From positions 1-64,000 of the forward strand of contig WNNJ02000628.1 of NCBI GenBank assembly GCA_012934845.2: a DNA stretch of 64,000 nucleotides, read 5' to 3'. The notes beneath the pieces are model-generated. The model ran no database searches. It was not told the DNA's origin and was given only the letters and a program-made list of their open reading frames with translations. Positions 1 to 11,890 of the stretch are shown in pieces. The DNA is from Pomphorhynchus laevis. Taxonomy: Eukaryota; Acanthocephala; Palaeacanthocephala; Echinorhynchida; Pomphorhynchidae. Position numbers and translations under genes: made by a program. Within the stretch, counting starts at the first letter, position 1. Every line of letters starts with the position of its first letter.

Positions 1-840
1 TCGGATCTCACAACTTCGTCTCGAAGACAATTCCATGATCTAATCGATATGTGTGAAGTCTGTAAGTTTAGAGTAATGACCAAGTAATCTTTTTAGTGTC
101 ATAATATGATCCTTGTGAGATTGTGTCATTTAACGTAATAAATGTGAGACATTTAATACATTTATTTTAACAAGAGGGGTTACTTTTTGTGGCTTCTGAC
201 CATTTGCCACATTGCTATCATATATAATGAACAGTTAGCGCGGATACTCTTAATATTAAGAATTGACAATTTGTCCCTATAATTCTGCTAATATAATTTC
301 AGACACAATTTGCTACCTCGTCGAAGAATTTTCTCCAAATCCTTGATTTTCCCTTTAGTTACAGGAAACGATGCCGAAATTAACGTATTCAATGTGGCCT
401 AACTAATGCCTTAAAGATTTAAATGAATTCGGCGATGGCGAAACGAAACAGTTCTTAATGAGAAATAACTCTTCGAGCTTTGAAAATGCGTTTACGTGTA
501 TCTGCCCTTGTATTGAGACTATGCTGTTATACAATTCACAAATTATTAACCACATTTGTGCTTTCTATGGCGAGTAATCCCAAGGCAAGGTCCGAAGGGA
601 TTACCCTTCGGATTACCGAAGGGTAATTTCCGAAGGCAAGGTCGAATTACCGACAAGTAAATGATACCATTTACGTGTTGATACTATAGATTGTAAATAT
701 ATTGCATATTAGTATACGTAATAAATCTGATCTCAATCTATAGATAGATTTAGATCTAGATTATGCCCTAAACAGAATGCCGACTACTTAATAGAATATT
801 AAAAAGTATAATTGAAATTTATAAAACCTAAAAGTCTAGA
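1..840. other. Unassigned spacer
   Basis: No gene or recognisable element seen. The only structure is a short cluster of back-to-back inverted copies of a CGAAGGGTAAT-like word at about 590-650, the kind of local fold-back seen repeatedly in this window. The segment is less AT-rich than the spacers further on and may hold the decayed upstream part of the LINE that starts around 841. Confidence 0.4.
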
Positions 841-1395
841 ATGTTCTCTTCCATAAATTCTCAACGTTTCTCTTCCATAAATTCGATTACTGCCTCAGCA
901 TATTAGCCAAATCTCTATAATTCCTCATCCTCCCCCCAACTACACATTATCAAATCCGCCGTTCAAGTGCTCTTTCGTCTCTGTCGCTTCGATCACACAT
1001 TCACACATATTGTCCAACTCGACTGTCCCACCATCTATATCCGCATCCAACTCCGCCTTCTCGTCACTTTTCGTCCCATCGCTGTTGCCTCCCATCGTTC
1101 ATAAAACTTCCTTTATTAGACGACACTCGCCCCACCTCTATATATCTGCGTTCCTGTCATTCCCTATTACTCCACGTTCTCAATCACTCCAATAACTACG
1201 GTCTCTGACTCTACTTCGTCTGCCCCTAGCCTAGAATCAGCTCCCTATCGACGTCCACCGCTCTACCTCCTTTATCAAATTCAAATACATCCTCCGTTCC
1301 CATCTTCTCGACACATGATTTACATTGTTTTTTTGTGGTCATGTAAGCGTGCGCTGGCACGCATTTGCCATCTTAAAATAAATCTTTTTTGCAAT
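841..1395 (+). mobile_element. LINE family B, copy 1 (5'-truncated CR1/L2-like, 3' part only)
   Basis: The 3' end of a CR1/L2-like non-LTR retrotransposon. The conceptual protein carries the post-RT region shared with copies at 9.3-10.3, 15.2-16.5, 17.3-19.1 and 59.7-60.6 kb (words such as RLCRFDHTFTH, then NYSNNYGL and LxWNQLP, typical of the C-terminal end of CR1-like ORF2). After the stop comes the family's 3' signature: a 6-bp hairpin GCGTGC-GCTG-GCACGC at 1347-1362, then CATTTGCCA, AATAAA and a T-rich end. The copy is 5'-truncated, as is usual for LINEs, and broken by stops. The superfamily name is inference; membership of one family rests on the shared sequence. Confidence 0.8.
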
Positions 1396-3529
1396 TATTG
1401 ACTAAATGCACGACCGCTATTGGTGATAAGTAATAATTTCGATCAGTAAATTGTGATTTTGTTTAGCTGCAAAAATCCTTTTTTACCATGAAATATATAA
1501 AATGAAGCATAAATGCATTCGCTAAGCAGATCCACCTATCAATATTATTTTGTTTCCTAAGTAAACTGGTCTCTAAGTTCAGAAAATTATTTATATCCTA
1601 TTAATTGTGTAACTATCTCTGATGCTTAAAGAGGAGTCTCGAATACCTCTAAAACCAGAGTAGTGAAAGAAGGTAACGGCGATTATTTCCGAGAAAAAAA
1701 TCGTTTCATTTCCAAAAGAAAATCATTTTTTTGTCAATTAAAGTAGTTTAACATACATTGTTCATACCACTAACGTATTGCAAATATTTAGTTATTATAG
1801 GAACGAAGAAGGATAATCCTTTATTTGATTAAAATTCTATATTTCGATAGCTCCTGCTATCATCAGAATTTCAACACTAAACGTAACTTGAACATAATAA
1901 ATTGGTAAACATCAAACCGAAAACAAAAAGCAAATTCAATAATGATCCAACAATCGATCCTGGGATTGAACATCAGTTTTTGTCTTACTTGTTAATATAT
2001 CTGCTGACGTTTCCCATCGAACATTATTAGGCTACACAAGTACATATAAAAAGTTTGACGTCATAATGTGGATGGGAAGTGAGTCTGTGCTATCATTCCT
2101 TCAGTAATTTGTAAAATACTCAAAAGAATCAGAATGAGTAAAAGCGGTGAGCTTTTCGACATACCTTTGTCTAAGAGGTATGTATACCTTTGTCTAAGAG
2201 GTATCCTTCTTCGTTTCATTTTTGTTTTGCTAACCTGCAAATCAGGCATCTAATATTTATTTCTTTGGGAGGGTTGGGTACCGCATAGTAACCCAATGCC
2301 TTAAATATCCCTTCAAATATCCGCAAAAGTAAAAGACTGCATGAAAGGCGTAAATAATATGAAAATCTATAAGCACGCAATAGAGTATTCGGAAGCTACG
2401 AACATTTAAGGTCTCGAACGAACGTTTAATGAGGCCGATAGTACGATAACAGGAGAAATATACTTTAGCAACATGTTGACTCATGTTGAGAGTTTTACAA
2501 GAGACTGTCTCCAAATTATCAAATTTGTGGGTGGAGAAGATATTGATGCTACCTATTTGATATGATGTGTGAATAATTGGCGAACCAATCCGCGTTGAAT
2601 TTACCAGTGTTACTCAAAGAGAAGCACACCATTTGTTTATGCAAAGTGCATTTAGCTAGTTTATTATTCATCCCTTTTTTTGAAAACGATGCATACTCCT
2701 ATATTATTTGTCTGAGGTTGTCACCAAGGTTTTTCCATTTTATTACTTCTTGTATTAGAACGTTCATCATGTTCGCCATATCCTCGAAATACGACTAATA
2801 TTTTTCCGACACAATTCCATGAACATATTTTGTAATCACCTATCTTATTAAAAAAATTTAATTTGTGGCCTATATACTTTAGCTGAGCTCATCTTCTTGT
2901 TCGTATTTGTACTTCCAACTGATGTAAACTTTTCTAATTTTATTCCTTAATCTATATTGTCAATTTTATTTAAACTTTATAACCTCTCCCTTCTATTATT
3001 ACCTATATTTCCAGATACATCATTTGTACTGTTCCCCTATGTAGGAGTTACTTGTTTAGTATCCACTAAATTAGTATTAAAGATATTATTTATGCAATTA
3101 GAGTTAGTTATTTCATTCAAGTTGTTATTGAAAATATCTATTGTTACTTTTTATTATTATATCAACTCCCTTTGTATACCGATCTCTTCTTTTAAAACGC
3201 CACAATTGTTGTTTTTGTATTTCATCTCCACAAATCTTTCTTATTCAACTCTCCTTTCTCCCAATTGACCATTGAGCCCCTAAACTACATACCTCCTAGA
3301 ATGATTTAGAAAAGTAAGCTTTTGTATTTTTTCTTTTCAATTGGAATTAAGAAATTTTGAGATAGTAAATCTTGCTTACCTTGGAGGGTGTTGGAGCAAC
3401 AACCAGTTCTCATCATGTCACCTTCCACGTTAGAACATGTCGTTATAATTGATTCCCGCTTAATACTTTTCTATTATCTCTATATACAGAAATGAACGCT
3501 TTGCTTTTTTTGGAAATCTACTGGTAATA
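1396..3529. other. AT-rich spacer with a hammerhead-like motif
   Basis: No gene recognised. At 1842-1866 on the - strand lies a CTGATGA...GAAAT motif that recurs elsewhere. Short open stretches at 2257-2514 (-) and 2577-3268 (+) show no family signature. The - strand of about 2560-3260 contains a few asparagine- and lysine-rich open pieces that could be the decayed ORF1 of a LINE, but I cannot show this. Confidence 0.35.
1842..1866 (-). other. Hammerhead-like dispersed motif M1
   Basis: Read on the - strand: CTGATGA, a self-complementary UAGC-AGGA-GCUA segment, then GAAAU, followed by ATAGAATTTTAATC and AAATAAAGGAT. The same block occurs at 37342-37369 (+) and, more diverged, at 62105-62132 (-). 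CUGANGA and GAAA joined by a hairpin is the hammerhead core order, but here stem II is not flush with GAAA, so an active ribozyme is not shown. Confidence 0.5.
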
Positions 3530-3666
3530 AGTTTTAGTTAAGTAAGTAAGTAAGGGTTTTATTAATAACTATATAACTGATAAAAACTTAAGAAACAAAA
3601 ACATGCAAAAGACAACTTTAAATAGAAGCTGTTCACGACGTGTATTTTGAAATCTTCAACTTATAT

Positions 3667-6123
3667 TCACGGCCTCAGGTCCAGAGGGATCTGAGCCCCT
3701 CGGCCGCACCAGCGCGCCGCCCTCTGACTGAACCATTCGGGGTCTCTCACACACCTAAGAGTCCAGTCAAGGCGGACTATGGTTGGTAATCTCGAGATGA
3801 GGAGCTTGAGAAACCTTAGTCTTTGTTCTGGGGGACGTCCTCGTGAGAAGAAGACTAATCCCGAGATAGCCCAAGTACCCCAGAGGCGCACTTGGGTTAT
3901 CCCATTCAATGACAGATGCTGGGCCCGTTTCAGAGCCCACCTAGCTTTCTTCAGGATACGTTTAAGTCTATCCAGGTCAGCTTTCGCCGACCAATTCACC
4001 GTAACGGTGAATCCCAGATATTTTACTCGACTCATGAAGATGGGGAGTGGTTGATGCTGCAAAATAGAGGAGAGTGTAGAGAGTGTTAGTCTCTTAAGTT
4101 TCTTTTTGGTGGCAGGAACGCCATTAAATACAACCACCTGTGATTTAGAGGAGTTTAAAATAAGATTGGATGGGGGCAACTGATCTTTTAATCTTAAAAA
4201 CAAACGGTTGATGTCAGAGATTACATCTTTGCACCTGCGTCCAGAGAAGAAGGCTGTGGTATCATCAGCATATACCACTAGATGTTGATCACTTTTAAAA
4301 TTCTTAAATAGAACAATGGATGCAGCAAGAAATAAGATAGGAGAAAGTGGGGATCCTTGAGGTACACCCGTAATAGGGTAGAACTGACGCGCATCAGGGT
4401 CGTCTTCATAGTAGAACCGCTTGGTGTACAGCAATATCTCCACCCTGTTAACAATTCTCGCAGGCAGCCCGAGGGACCTGAGAGAGGAGATAACGAAGGG
4501 AATGGAGATCCGGTCAAATGCAGCTGAAAAATCAAGAAAAACAGCCACAGCAAGCTGATGACTATTATCCTGACAAAACTGATGCACTTCACCAATTGCT
4601 GAATGGACCGAGCGCCCTTTGACAAACCCATGAAAACTCGGTGGGATCAAATTACGCCTACATAAATGAAAGCGGATTCTACGCGCAAGCGCTTTCTCGT
4701 AGATGGATATGAGGGCGTTTTGAATCGAGATGGGCCGCAGATCTTTAGGACAAGTGATTAATCTCTTTTTAGGTAAAAAAAACTCGACGGCTGATGTTGA
4801 TTTCCGCTATGTCAGACGGGGAGGCTAATAGCATTGTGATGGCGACCTCCTTTCTCTGACTGTATGTCAAAAGCTGACAGACACGAGTGGTGAGTGGCGC
4901 GTGGGATTTGGAGGTGCCCGGGAGTGGTCCCCATGAGTTAAGGATATCTGTAACAGATAAGTCCCTACTCCTGAAGTCACTCCAAGGCGGGATTGGTTGG
5001 GGAGATTGAGTGGCTCCATAATTATGTAAGGAAAGTGACTCCTCTAAAACTTTGTCAAGGCCTATGCTACCAATCCAAACCAAGGCTCTATCCTTCCAGC
5101 AAACAAACTTCTCCTTGAATATCTTCCAGAAGGAAGCCTGAGAAGGGTTTAGGCGAGCAATGCTTGCCCTATCCCTGCTCAGCTGGAGCCTATATCTAGA
5201 GCTCCAATATTCATTCGAGAGGATATGTCTGGCGGAAACAGAGAGATTGGGAAGGTGTAACATTTTAGCTAGGACCTTGAGCTTTGTTGGAGTAGGATTG
5301 TATATTCGACCTTTATAGGTAGTCGAAAGGATCGCGGTAGCTTGCGATGAGAGGTAGGAATTAAATTCGGTCAAACTCTCAATTCCAATTCTGGGGAAGA
5401 GTTGGATAGCTGCCTGAAAGAAGGCCACTCTAATAGGGTCAAAGTGAAACCTTCTTCTAAGCAACGTATCGTCCTCTAGCCTCCAGCGAATTAGGTCATG
5501 AGAGGTGGTCTGTTGTTGACGCGACTGCTCGATGCAAATGGGTTTCAACAACCACATCTTATGTAGCAGTAATATGTCGAGGAGAGAATTTGTTGTAGAG
5601 CAATGAAAGGTTGGGGAAGGTGGTTTATGAATAAGATAGTCGATCCTTGCTCCTCGGAGTGCTGCATTAATCCAACGACCAGTTATGTCGTTGAAGTCAC
5701 CAAGTAACATGTCATAACCGCTCCCCAATATTTGATCCAGGAGGTCACGGTTCTTGTGAATTTCTCCTGGCCGAATATAGACATTGGCTATGCTTATACG
5801 CTTACCGTTCTTACAAAGTGATATAGCTAAACAAGATAGGGCTGGACAAGAGTAGTTTAATAGGAGGGATGATCTTAATGAGCTTTTTACTAGGGTTAAA
5901 AGACCTTGAGATGAAGAGGAGTGAGGGGGGTTATGTAAGGAGTAAAGTGGGTGTATATGTGCTTAGGGATAAATCGAGTAATATCCTGGGGGAGACGGAT
6001 ATACCGCGTCTCCTGAAGGACTATAACATCTGCATCTCTACCAGATAGAAGGCTAAGGGCAGAAGCACCTCCCGAATTCCACTGAAGGATATTCAGTGAA
6101 AAAGGCCCTTGATTACTTCCCAT
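3667..6123 (-). pseudogene. LINE D1 ORF2 (endonuclease + reverse transcriptase)
   Basis: ORF2 of D1, coding for the nicking endonuclease and the reverse transcriptase that primes on target DNA. The endonuclease begins at the ATG at 6123 (LNILQWNSGGASA, then VIVLQETR, the N-terminal APE-type motifs) and continues in a second frame (MLLGDFND, later TTSHDLIRW, the end of the nuclease fold). The RT is open over 4650-3667 (327 residues) with FVKGRS, FLDFSAAFDRIS, GVPQGSPLSPILF and the catalytic VVYADDTTAF, then thumb and basic C-terminal sequence ending GAQIPLDLRP. A stop or frameshift lies after the endonuclease start and between the 5728-4769 and 4650-3667 open parts, so it is a pseudogene, although the RT core itself is open. 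Confidence 0.85.
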
Positions 6124-6157
6124 TGCGTAAGTGTTACCGAAGTGGGACGCCCTCCAC

Positions 6158-7211
6158 CTAGTCGCAACTAGAGGCGGAAAGGTCGCCTTTACCGCTTCCC
6201 GTCACGACAAATGGAGTCGCTTGCCCACGGGCGATATCTTCATTTCCCTCGTTAGCCATAGCCCAGATCGAATCCTTCCGAGCAAGCTTCAGAGCAGCTA
6301 TGCTCAGCGCTGACCCGTTTCGTTTCTTAGATTTTGGTGGCTTCTTAATATTGTTAGTCTTCCCAGAAGGAGGAGAACGGAAGGATTCCGCTAATTGACC
6401 CACCAATTTTTGGACCAATTTTTCAAGTTGAATCATTGATGCCTGATGCTGCATTTCAATAAGTTTAAGAATTTCCGTATCCGGCATCCTGTCGTCTTTC
6501 TTGTTAGACGAGACAGCTTCCACGAAGCTAGTCGGTTTTGCTGTCACACCCCTGTGTCTCTTTTGGTACGCTTTAAAGATTTTACACTTTTTTGACCATG
6601 CGGGGTGCTCACCACCGCAGTTTGCGCAAAATGGCTTACTTTCGCACTTCTCAGGATGTATAGCAGTTGTACCACACACGCCGCACTTATGAGGTAAAGA
6701 ACAGCCAGCAGACCAATGCCCCCACTGATGGCAATTGTTGCAGTGAGGGTACGTTAGTGAGTCGGTTTCGATTATTGAAAATCTCAAATTATACCCCATA
6801 AAAGGATTGCATGTCGAAATCGATAGTTTTGGAGCTTCATCAACCGGGGCATTGCAGAACGCCACGGTAATGGGGAAGCCTTTAATCCCTTTTATAAAGC
6901 GCACGTTAGAGATTTTGTAATCAGTTTCTAGGGCTGATATATCTTGTTCTGAAATGTATGTGGGCATGTTATTTATCTTTATTGTTGCCAGGATTGGTTT
7001 GGAAGCAATTATACCTTGTTCCGAATGCTCTTTTTAAAGTAGTCGACGTACGACATTGCCAGATCAGGAGTGCAGAATGAGATTTTAATCTCAGATTCAT
7101 AATATTTAATCGCATTGAACAATATCCTTTTTTAAATCGATCGGCAAAGCCCCTTATAAAAACATTGAACATGTTCTGCCTTTCCAGAGGCACCAAAAGT
7201 CTGATAATCAC
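6158..7211 (-). pseudogene. LINE D1 ORF1 (gag-like, three CCHC knuckles)
   Basis: ORF1 of element D1, a nucleic-acid-binding protein that coats LINE RNA in related families. The long open part (6967-6158, 269 residues) has three zinc knuckles in tandem, CNNCHQWGHWSAGC, CGVCGTTAIHPEKC and CANCGGEHPAWSKKC, the usual I/Jockey-type trio, followed by a lysine-rich tail (KKPPKSKKRNGS). The N-terminal part lies in another frame (7211-6969), where words such as NMFNVFIRGFADRFK match NNVFNIFLGDFSARFK in copy D2. At least two frameshifts separate the parts (the middle third, with IKYYESEIKISFCTP, is in yet another frame). The stop is about 35 nt before the ORF2 start. Confidence 0.8.
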
Positions 7212-7381
7212 GAGGTTGGATAATTTTGGTACCGGGGGAGTTCCCCTTTCGAAATATATTCAAGAGAAGCTAAATCTCCACTTACCTCGTTTATTGCATT
7301 GGCAGGAAAATTAGTTTTCATTAAGTTCTTTGAACGCTCCTACATGCTAAATTTACTCATTTTGATGAATGAGTTTTAGTT

Positions 7382-9286
7382 GCTGAGTAGTATTTTGATT
7401 ATCAAACGTAAAAAAACTCAAAAACGAAAAAAAACTTGTATTGTAACGCTATTTTGCCTATATTATGTGTCATCCCTATACGCCTCATATTGCGACAGTA
7501 ACTTCAGCCAGCGGTGACATGGCTATCGTTCGATTTGGCTTACAGTTTGTTTCCGTTTTTTTGCATTCGTTTCTTCATGTTATACTCGTTTTTAATATAT
7601 AACTCTCCTCGCTTCTTCATATCATCTTATATCCAACAAAGAAGGTGGTCATCCGTAAGCCTTCTCCACTTCTAGAATTCTACATTTTCAGAGCTGGCTC
7701 CGAAGTAACCTATTTATGAACTAGCTAAGCGACTGATAAGGCCAGTGAGTTATTAAATGGTTAAAAACAACCACTAGCATTTGTCCTAATTTAAAATATT
7801 ATTATAAAATATATTAAATTTTTTATATTGAATATTATTAATACTAAATATAATCGTATATTTCTAATTTATCAATTATAAAAATTGAATTTTTTAATTT
7901 ATAAAAATCTAAATTATAGAAAATCTAGAGATTAAAATATTTATTCTTAAATTTAAATATATAGTACGCAATACGTAGACTGAAACTGATCTGATATTTA
8001 ATATTAAATTCTTGAAATTTTTTTTTTGTTTCTGTAGATTGTATCTGCCGAACATAAATTATGAGATTGAATTTTTTTATTAAGTAAGAACATTTACAGA
8101 TTGAAAGTACTTTTAATTCAATTAAAAATGATGCATCCGAGTGATAGTAGTTGCATGATAATTCGCTATTAATTAAATTTTATCGAATGTTTTTTATAAT
8201 ACTGTACTAAAAATATCTCAGTAGAGACGATTCAAGTCGTATTTATTTATGGTAGCTTAACAACACATTAGACACGACTTGCTCTTTCGTTATAAATATT
8301 TTGACTTTTCATTATTGATGTATTCATAATGTTAATTTAACTTTGACTTAAAATAAAACTTTAAATTCTAACTTCTCAAATTGGTTAATAAAATAATTGT
8401 ATGCTGATCAATCAAAAGCTATTTATTAGAGTTAAAAATATCATTTTTCTTCTAAATAATAGTTTTATAAATTTATAGGAACGAATAAAGTAAGTGAAAA
8501 GGTTTTTTCCAAAAAATAACAATATTTAGGTAACTCATGATATCATGAATTGTCCAGGGCGTTTAAACATCGATAGGAATAGAAAAAGAAAACTATTGTT
8601 CACAAATTTTCGACTATTCCAATAGTCCTTTTCAAGTGTTATGTTTTTTAAGGATAAAAAAGCTTGAAAAATAATTAACATACAATGAGCCACTGACGAA
8701 GCCGTAATGCAGCTAAAGCTTTGTCAATATATATAATAACTAACTCATCCTTTGATCTGGTTAACTTTTGCAATTTAATTCAGATCATGTTTTATTATAT
8801 TTGACTACGAAAACTAGTAGGAATAAAAAATTTATCCAAGTAAATTTTAATTTTTATTGCTATTTGAAACGCTTCATGATTAAAAGACCTGGAGGATGTG
8901 ATAAATCCTAATGCATAATACAAGATAGAAATTAGGTCAAAATGCATTATCTGTGTCATGTCGAATTCTCGTGATTAACACATTTTGTTGACGACTCAAA
9001 AAACTTACCAATTACATATAACGGTTGTAATGTGGAAATCTGCAAGAATAAAAAATATAGTCTACAAATATCAACTTGTATTACCGGGTTTGTAGTAGAT
9101 ATAACCAGCTTATCAAAAGTTGCTACATTCATGTTCACGTGTGAGCTGTAATAATTTGCCATTAAGCGGATTTGATCTAAGATAAGCCCTTTGTCTTCCA
9201 TTATTAAAAGTGGTCATATATATAATTTATGTATCTTAGCCTTCACGGTTTTACCTTAAGAATTAAGCAACACGTATAAGATATAA
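7382..9286. other. AT-rich spacer
   Basis: No gene or repeat family recognised. The composition becomes strongly AT after about 7780. An 81-residue open frame on the - strand (9201-8956, beginning MEDKGLILDQIRLM) has less biased composition than its surroundings and could be a stray exon, but nothing identifies it. Confidence 0.35.
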
Positions 9287-10290
9287 AAAATGATTTATTT
9301 TAACGTGGCAAATGCGTGCCAGCGCACGCTTACATGACCACAACAAAACAAGACTGTAAATCAGGTGTCGAGAAAGTGTGAACGAGGAGGTGTTTGAATG
9401 TGATAAAGGAGGGGGCGCGGCGGACGTCGAGAGGGAGTTGATTTCAGGCGAGTGAGGCGGCGACGAGGAAGGATCGGAGACCGTAGTTGTTGGAGTAATT
9501 AGGAACGTGGAGTAAGAGGGTATGACAGGAACGAAGCGATAGCGAGGTGGTGCGAGCATCGTCTAAGAAAGGAAGGTTGATAAACGATGGGGAACCGACA
9601 GCGATGAGACGAAAGGTAACGAGAAGAAGGCGGAGTTTGATGCGGATGTGGATGGTGGGCCAGGAGAGTTGGGCAAAATATGTGGATGTGTGATCGAAGC
9701 GACGGAGACGAAAGAGCACTCGAACGGCGGTGTTGATTATTCGTTGTAGGGGTAGGATGATGGATTTTGGAGAATTTGGCGAAAAGGCTAAGGCAGTAAT
9801 CGATTTTAGGGAAAATAAACGATGAAAGAAGATACATACAAGAACGGAAGTCGATAAGGGGGCGGATACGGCGGATGTCACGGAGAATTAAGTTAGATGA
9901 GTGGACCTTGTCACGGACGAAGGGTTTAAGGGAAAGGTGATCATCGAAATGGAAGCCTGATCATCGATTTTAGGGATCGATTTTAGGGATCGAAAAAGGT
10001 GATCATCGATTTTAGGGAAAAGAAGCGATGAATGAAAATACATACAAGAACGGAAGTCGATAAGGGGGCGGATACGGCGGATGTCACGGAGAATTAAGTT
10101 AGACGAGTGGACCTTGTCACGGACGAAGGGTTTAAGGGAAAGGTGATCATCGAAATGGAAGCCTAAGAAAGTGAGATTGTGGACTATGGGGATGATCGAT
10201 GAGGCAAAATATACAGTGGGAGGATAATATGCCATAAATATGCCATGCGAATACGTCTGTAGAATTTTAGTGGGTAAATTTAGACTCAAC
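9287..10290 (-). mobile_element. LINE family B, copy 2 (5'-truncated)
   Basis: A - strand copy of the 3' half of family B. The 3' hairpin is intact at 9314-9329 (GCGTGC-GCTG-GCACGC on the - strand). Upstream, the conceptual protein gives the shared post-RT region (RRFDHTSTYFAQLSWPTIHIRIKLRL, split over frames). A roughly 206-bp segment is tandemly duplicated (repeat starts near 9834 and 10040), with a small GATCGATTTTAGG stutter between the units. No target-site duplication was found. Confidence 0.8.
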
Positions 10291-10565
10291 TTGTAAATTC
10301 CGTAAGCAATATTATGATTTTATGTGATTTCGATATGTACATAAAGGAAACTTTGTCTTTTAGTATCAATGTTTTATCATTTGGTATTTTTCATTTGGGT
10401 TTTACCTGTTGAAAAAAAATTACTAAATGAAACTAAAATAAATATTTTTTATTTTGATAAATTATAATGTTTATAAATTATTACTAAATAAAATAAATTA
10501 TTCTTATCTATATGCAAACTCTAAACTTTAGTTCAGGATCAACGAAATAAATTCACTATTTTTTA

Positions 10566-10593
10566 TTTCGCTAGTTTCTGCAGGTATTGTCAG
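10566..10593 (-). other. Hammerhead-like dispersed motif M6 (decayed)
   Basis: - strand: CTGACAA, then TACCTGCAGAAACTA, GCGAAATAA. Same plan as M4, M5 and M7 (CTGA..A, spacer ending CTAGC, GAAAT). Confidence 0.4.
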
Positions 10594-10969
10594 AATTTCT
10601 TATTATTTTAGTTCGCAGAAGTTAGTGAAATATAAAAATTATCGAATTGGTTATTTTGTCGCTTACTTTTTTAAATTAAGAATATATATTATTTAAATTA
10701 AGAATATATATTAAAAATATACACTTTTAAATTTTTAAATTACTATAATGAATATTATCGTTTTATTGTAAATTTAAATTGACATGAATAAAATGTAATG
10801 TATGATAAATATAATTGGCGAACATCTTAATAATTGCACTTTATCAATTACAGTAGTAATAAGCTAACAGAGAACAATTATTACCCTAGAATGAAAAAAA
10901 AAACAAAAAGTAAATCAAATCAGATACCTGAGTGTACGTATTTTATACTACATATAAATAAAAATAAAG

Positions 10970-11250
10970 ATAAATAATAAATAATTATATAACATTTTAT
11001 ACAATTTGTATTTATATAACGATATAATTTAAAATTGAAATTTAAAATAAAAGTCAATTTCTATGAATTTAAACAAGTTAAAATAAAAAATTCAAATTTA
11101 AAATAAAAGTCATTTTTATGAATTGACTAATAAAGAACAGACGTTGTATCAGAATAAGGATTAGAGGTCATCAGAAAGAACTGATATGTTATCAGGTTTC
11201 GACCCCCTATTACTCGATCCAACATAGCAGGGGTCAGATACACGCTCTTT
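10970..11250 (-). repeat. Dispersed repeat R1, reverse copy
   Basis: AT-rich arm followed by the GC-richer core of a repeat present at least eight more times (27.1, 31.8, 32.2, 52.3-53.8 and 55.5 kb). Read on the - strand the core shows CCTGCTATGTTGGATCGAGT, GGTCGAAACCTGATAACAT and ACCTCTAATCCTTATTCTGA. The repeat borders Penelope-like RT pieces elsewhere in the window, so it may be a terminal or non-autonomous part of that element (inference). Confidence 0.6.
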
Positions 11251-11629
11251 CCTCTAACTGTTTACAATTCAGAACTATTAAAAATGTAAAAATATTCTAA
11301 ATATTCTCGTTGCTGTCTGATTCACTATTTGATGGCTGATTGTGAATTCTGTCGCGTCACATTTTAAATGCATGAGTTGAGGCTGTATGCAAATATACCA
11401 TCTTCGAAACGCTCTCCAAGTGAGCATTTGATGATGATTGTTCCATCATCGGCGTATGACGAACGTTGAAAGCTTTGTTAAGAATATGATTATGCAAATC
11501 GTCTTTAAATACAGTGGTATATAATATTATAATATCATTATACTGTTATGCCATATTTTAATCTAATGATATTTAATATCATTGTATTTTTTATTGATAT
11601 TATTACTTTAATACATCGAAGTGATCTAA

Positions 11630-11890
11630 TTCCCAAACTCGAGAGCCGATCCTGATATTCCATACAGGCCGGCAAAGCATATAGGAGGACGCTCAAAATA
11701 AGTGCTTGTGATACTGTTTTGAAGCATGAGATGTTAATATGAACAAGAGCTCGGCGAATCAGGCCGATGACTCTTCTAACTTTGGAACATGTAGTGTCAG
11801 TATGTAAACGTGTCGATAAGTTAGAACATACATAAACACCTAAATCTTTATATGAGTTCGTCCTAAGAATAACACTGCTGTTTATTATTA
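11630..11890 (-). mobile_element. LINE fragment (C-terminal reverse transcriptase region)
   Basis: Conceptual translation of the - strand gives YKDLGVYVCSNLSTRLHTDT, then VRRVIGLIRRALVHI and LSVLLYALPACMEYQDRLSS. This is the region just after the RT catalytic core in CR1/Jockey-like LINEs (ending with the usual YGLPAW-type motif). It is related to the fragment at 39289-39905. It is too short for a clade. Confidence 0.6.

Larger units (their letters stand above)
3540..7371 (-). mobile_element. LINE D1, apparently full-length two-ORF non-LTR retrotransposon (I/Jockey/R1-like)
   Basis: A complete-looking - strand LINE. Order: 5' UTR (about 7230-7371), ORF1 with three zinc knuckles, ORF2 with APE-type endonuclease and reverse transcriptase, and a 3' tail of about three CTTA units at 3540-3555 (- strand reading). 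The 10-bp word AGTTTTAGTT at 3530-3539 and 7372-7381 flanks it and is the likely target-site duplication. A second copy with the same layout lies at 21958-25376. ORF1 and ORF2 are broken by frameshifts, so this copy is dead. CCHC knuckles in ORF1 plus EN-RT without an LTR place it near the I/Jockey/R1 groups; a finer clade needs a tree. Confidence 0.85.
10291..11629. other. AT-rich spacer with a decayed hammerhead-like motif and one dispersed repeat
   Basis: No gene. At 10566-10593 (-) there is a CTGACAA...CTAGCGAAAT motif, followed at about 10612-10635 by an oppositely oriented half copy (CAGAAGTTAGTGAAATAT), an inverted pair like that at 61.07-61.14 kb. The segment also holds a copy of repeat R1 (annotated separately). 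Confidence 0.45.

Noticed and set aside
3779-4054. Open frames opposite LINE D1 and D2 (for example 3779-4054 +, 22781-23044 +, 24138-24374 +).
   Set aside because: They are antisense shadows of LINE ORFs with no features of their own.
8956-9201. 81-residue - strand ORF (MEDKGLILDQIRLM) as a host exon.
   Set aside because: A possible donor (CCG|GTAATA) follows, but no partner exon or family could be found; left as unassigned.
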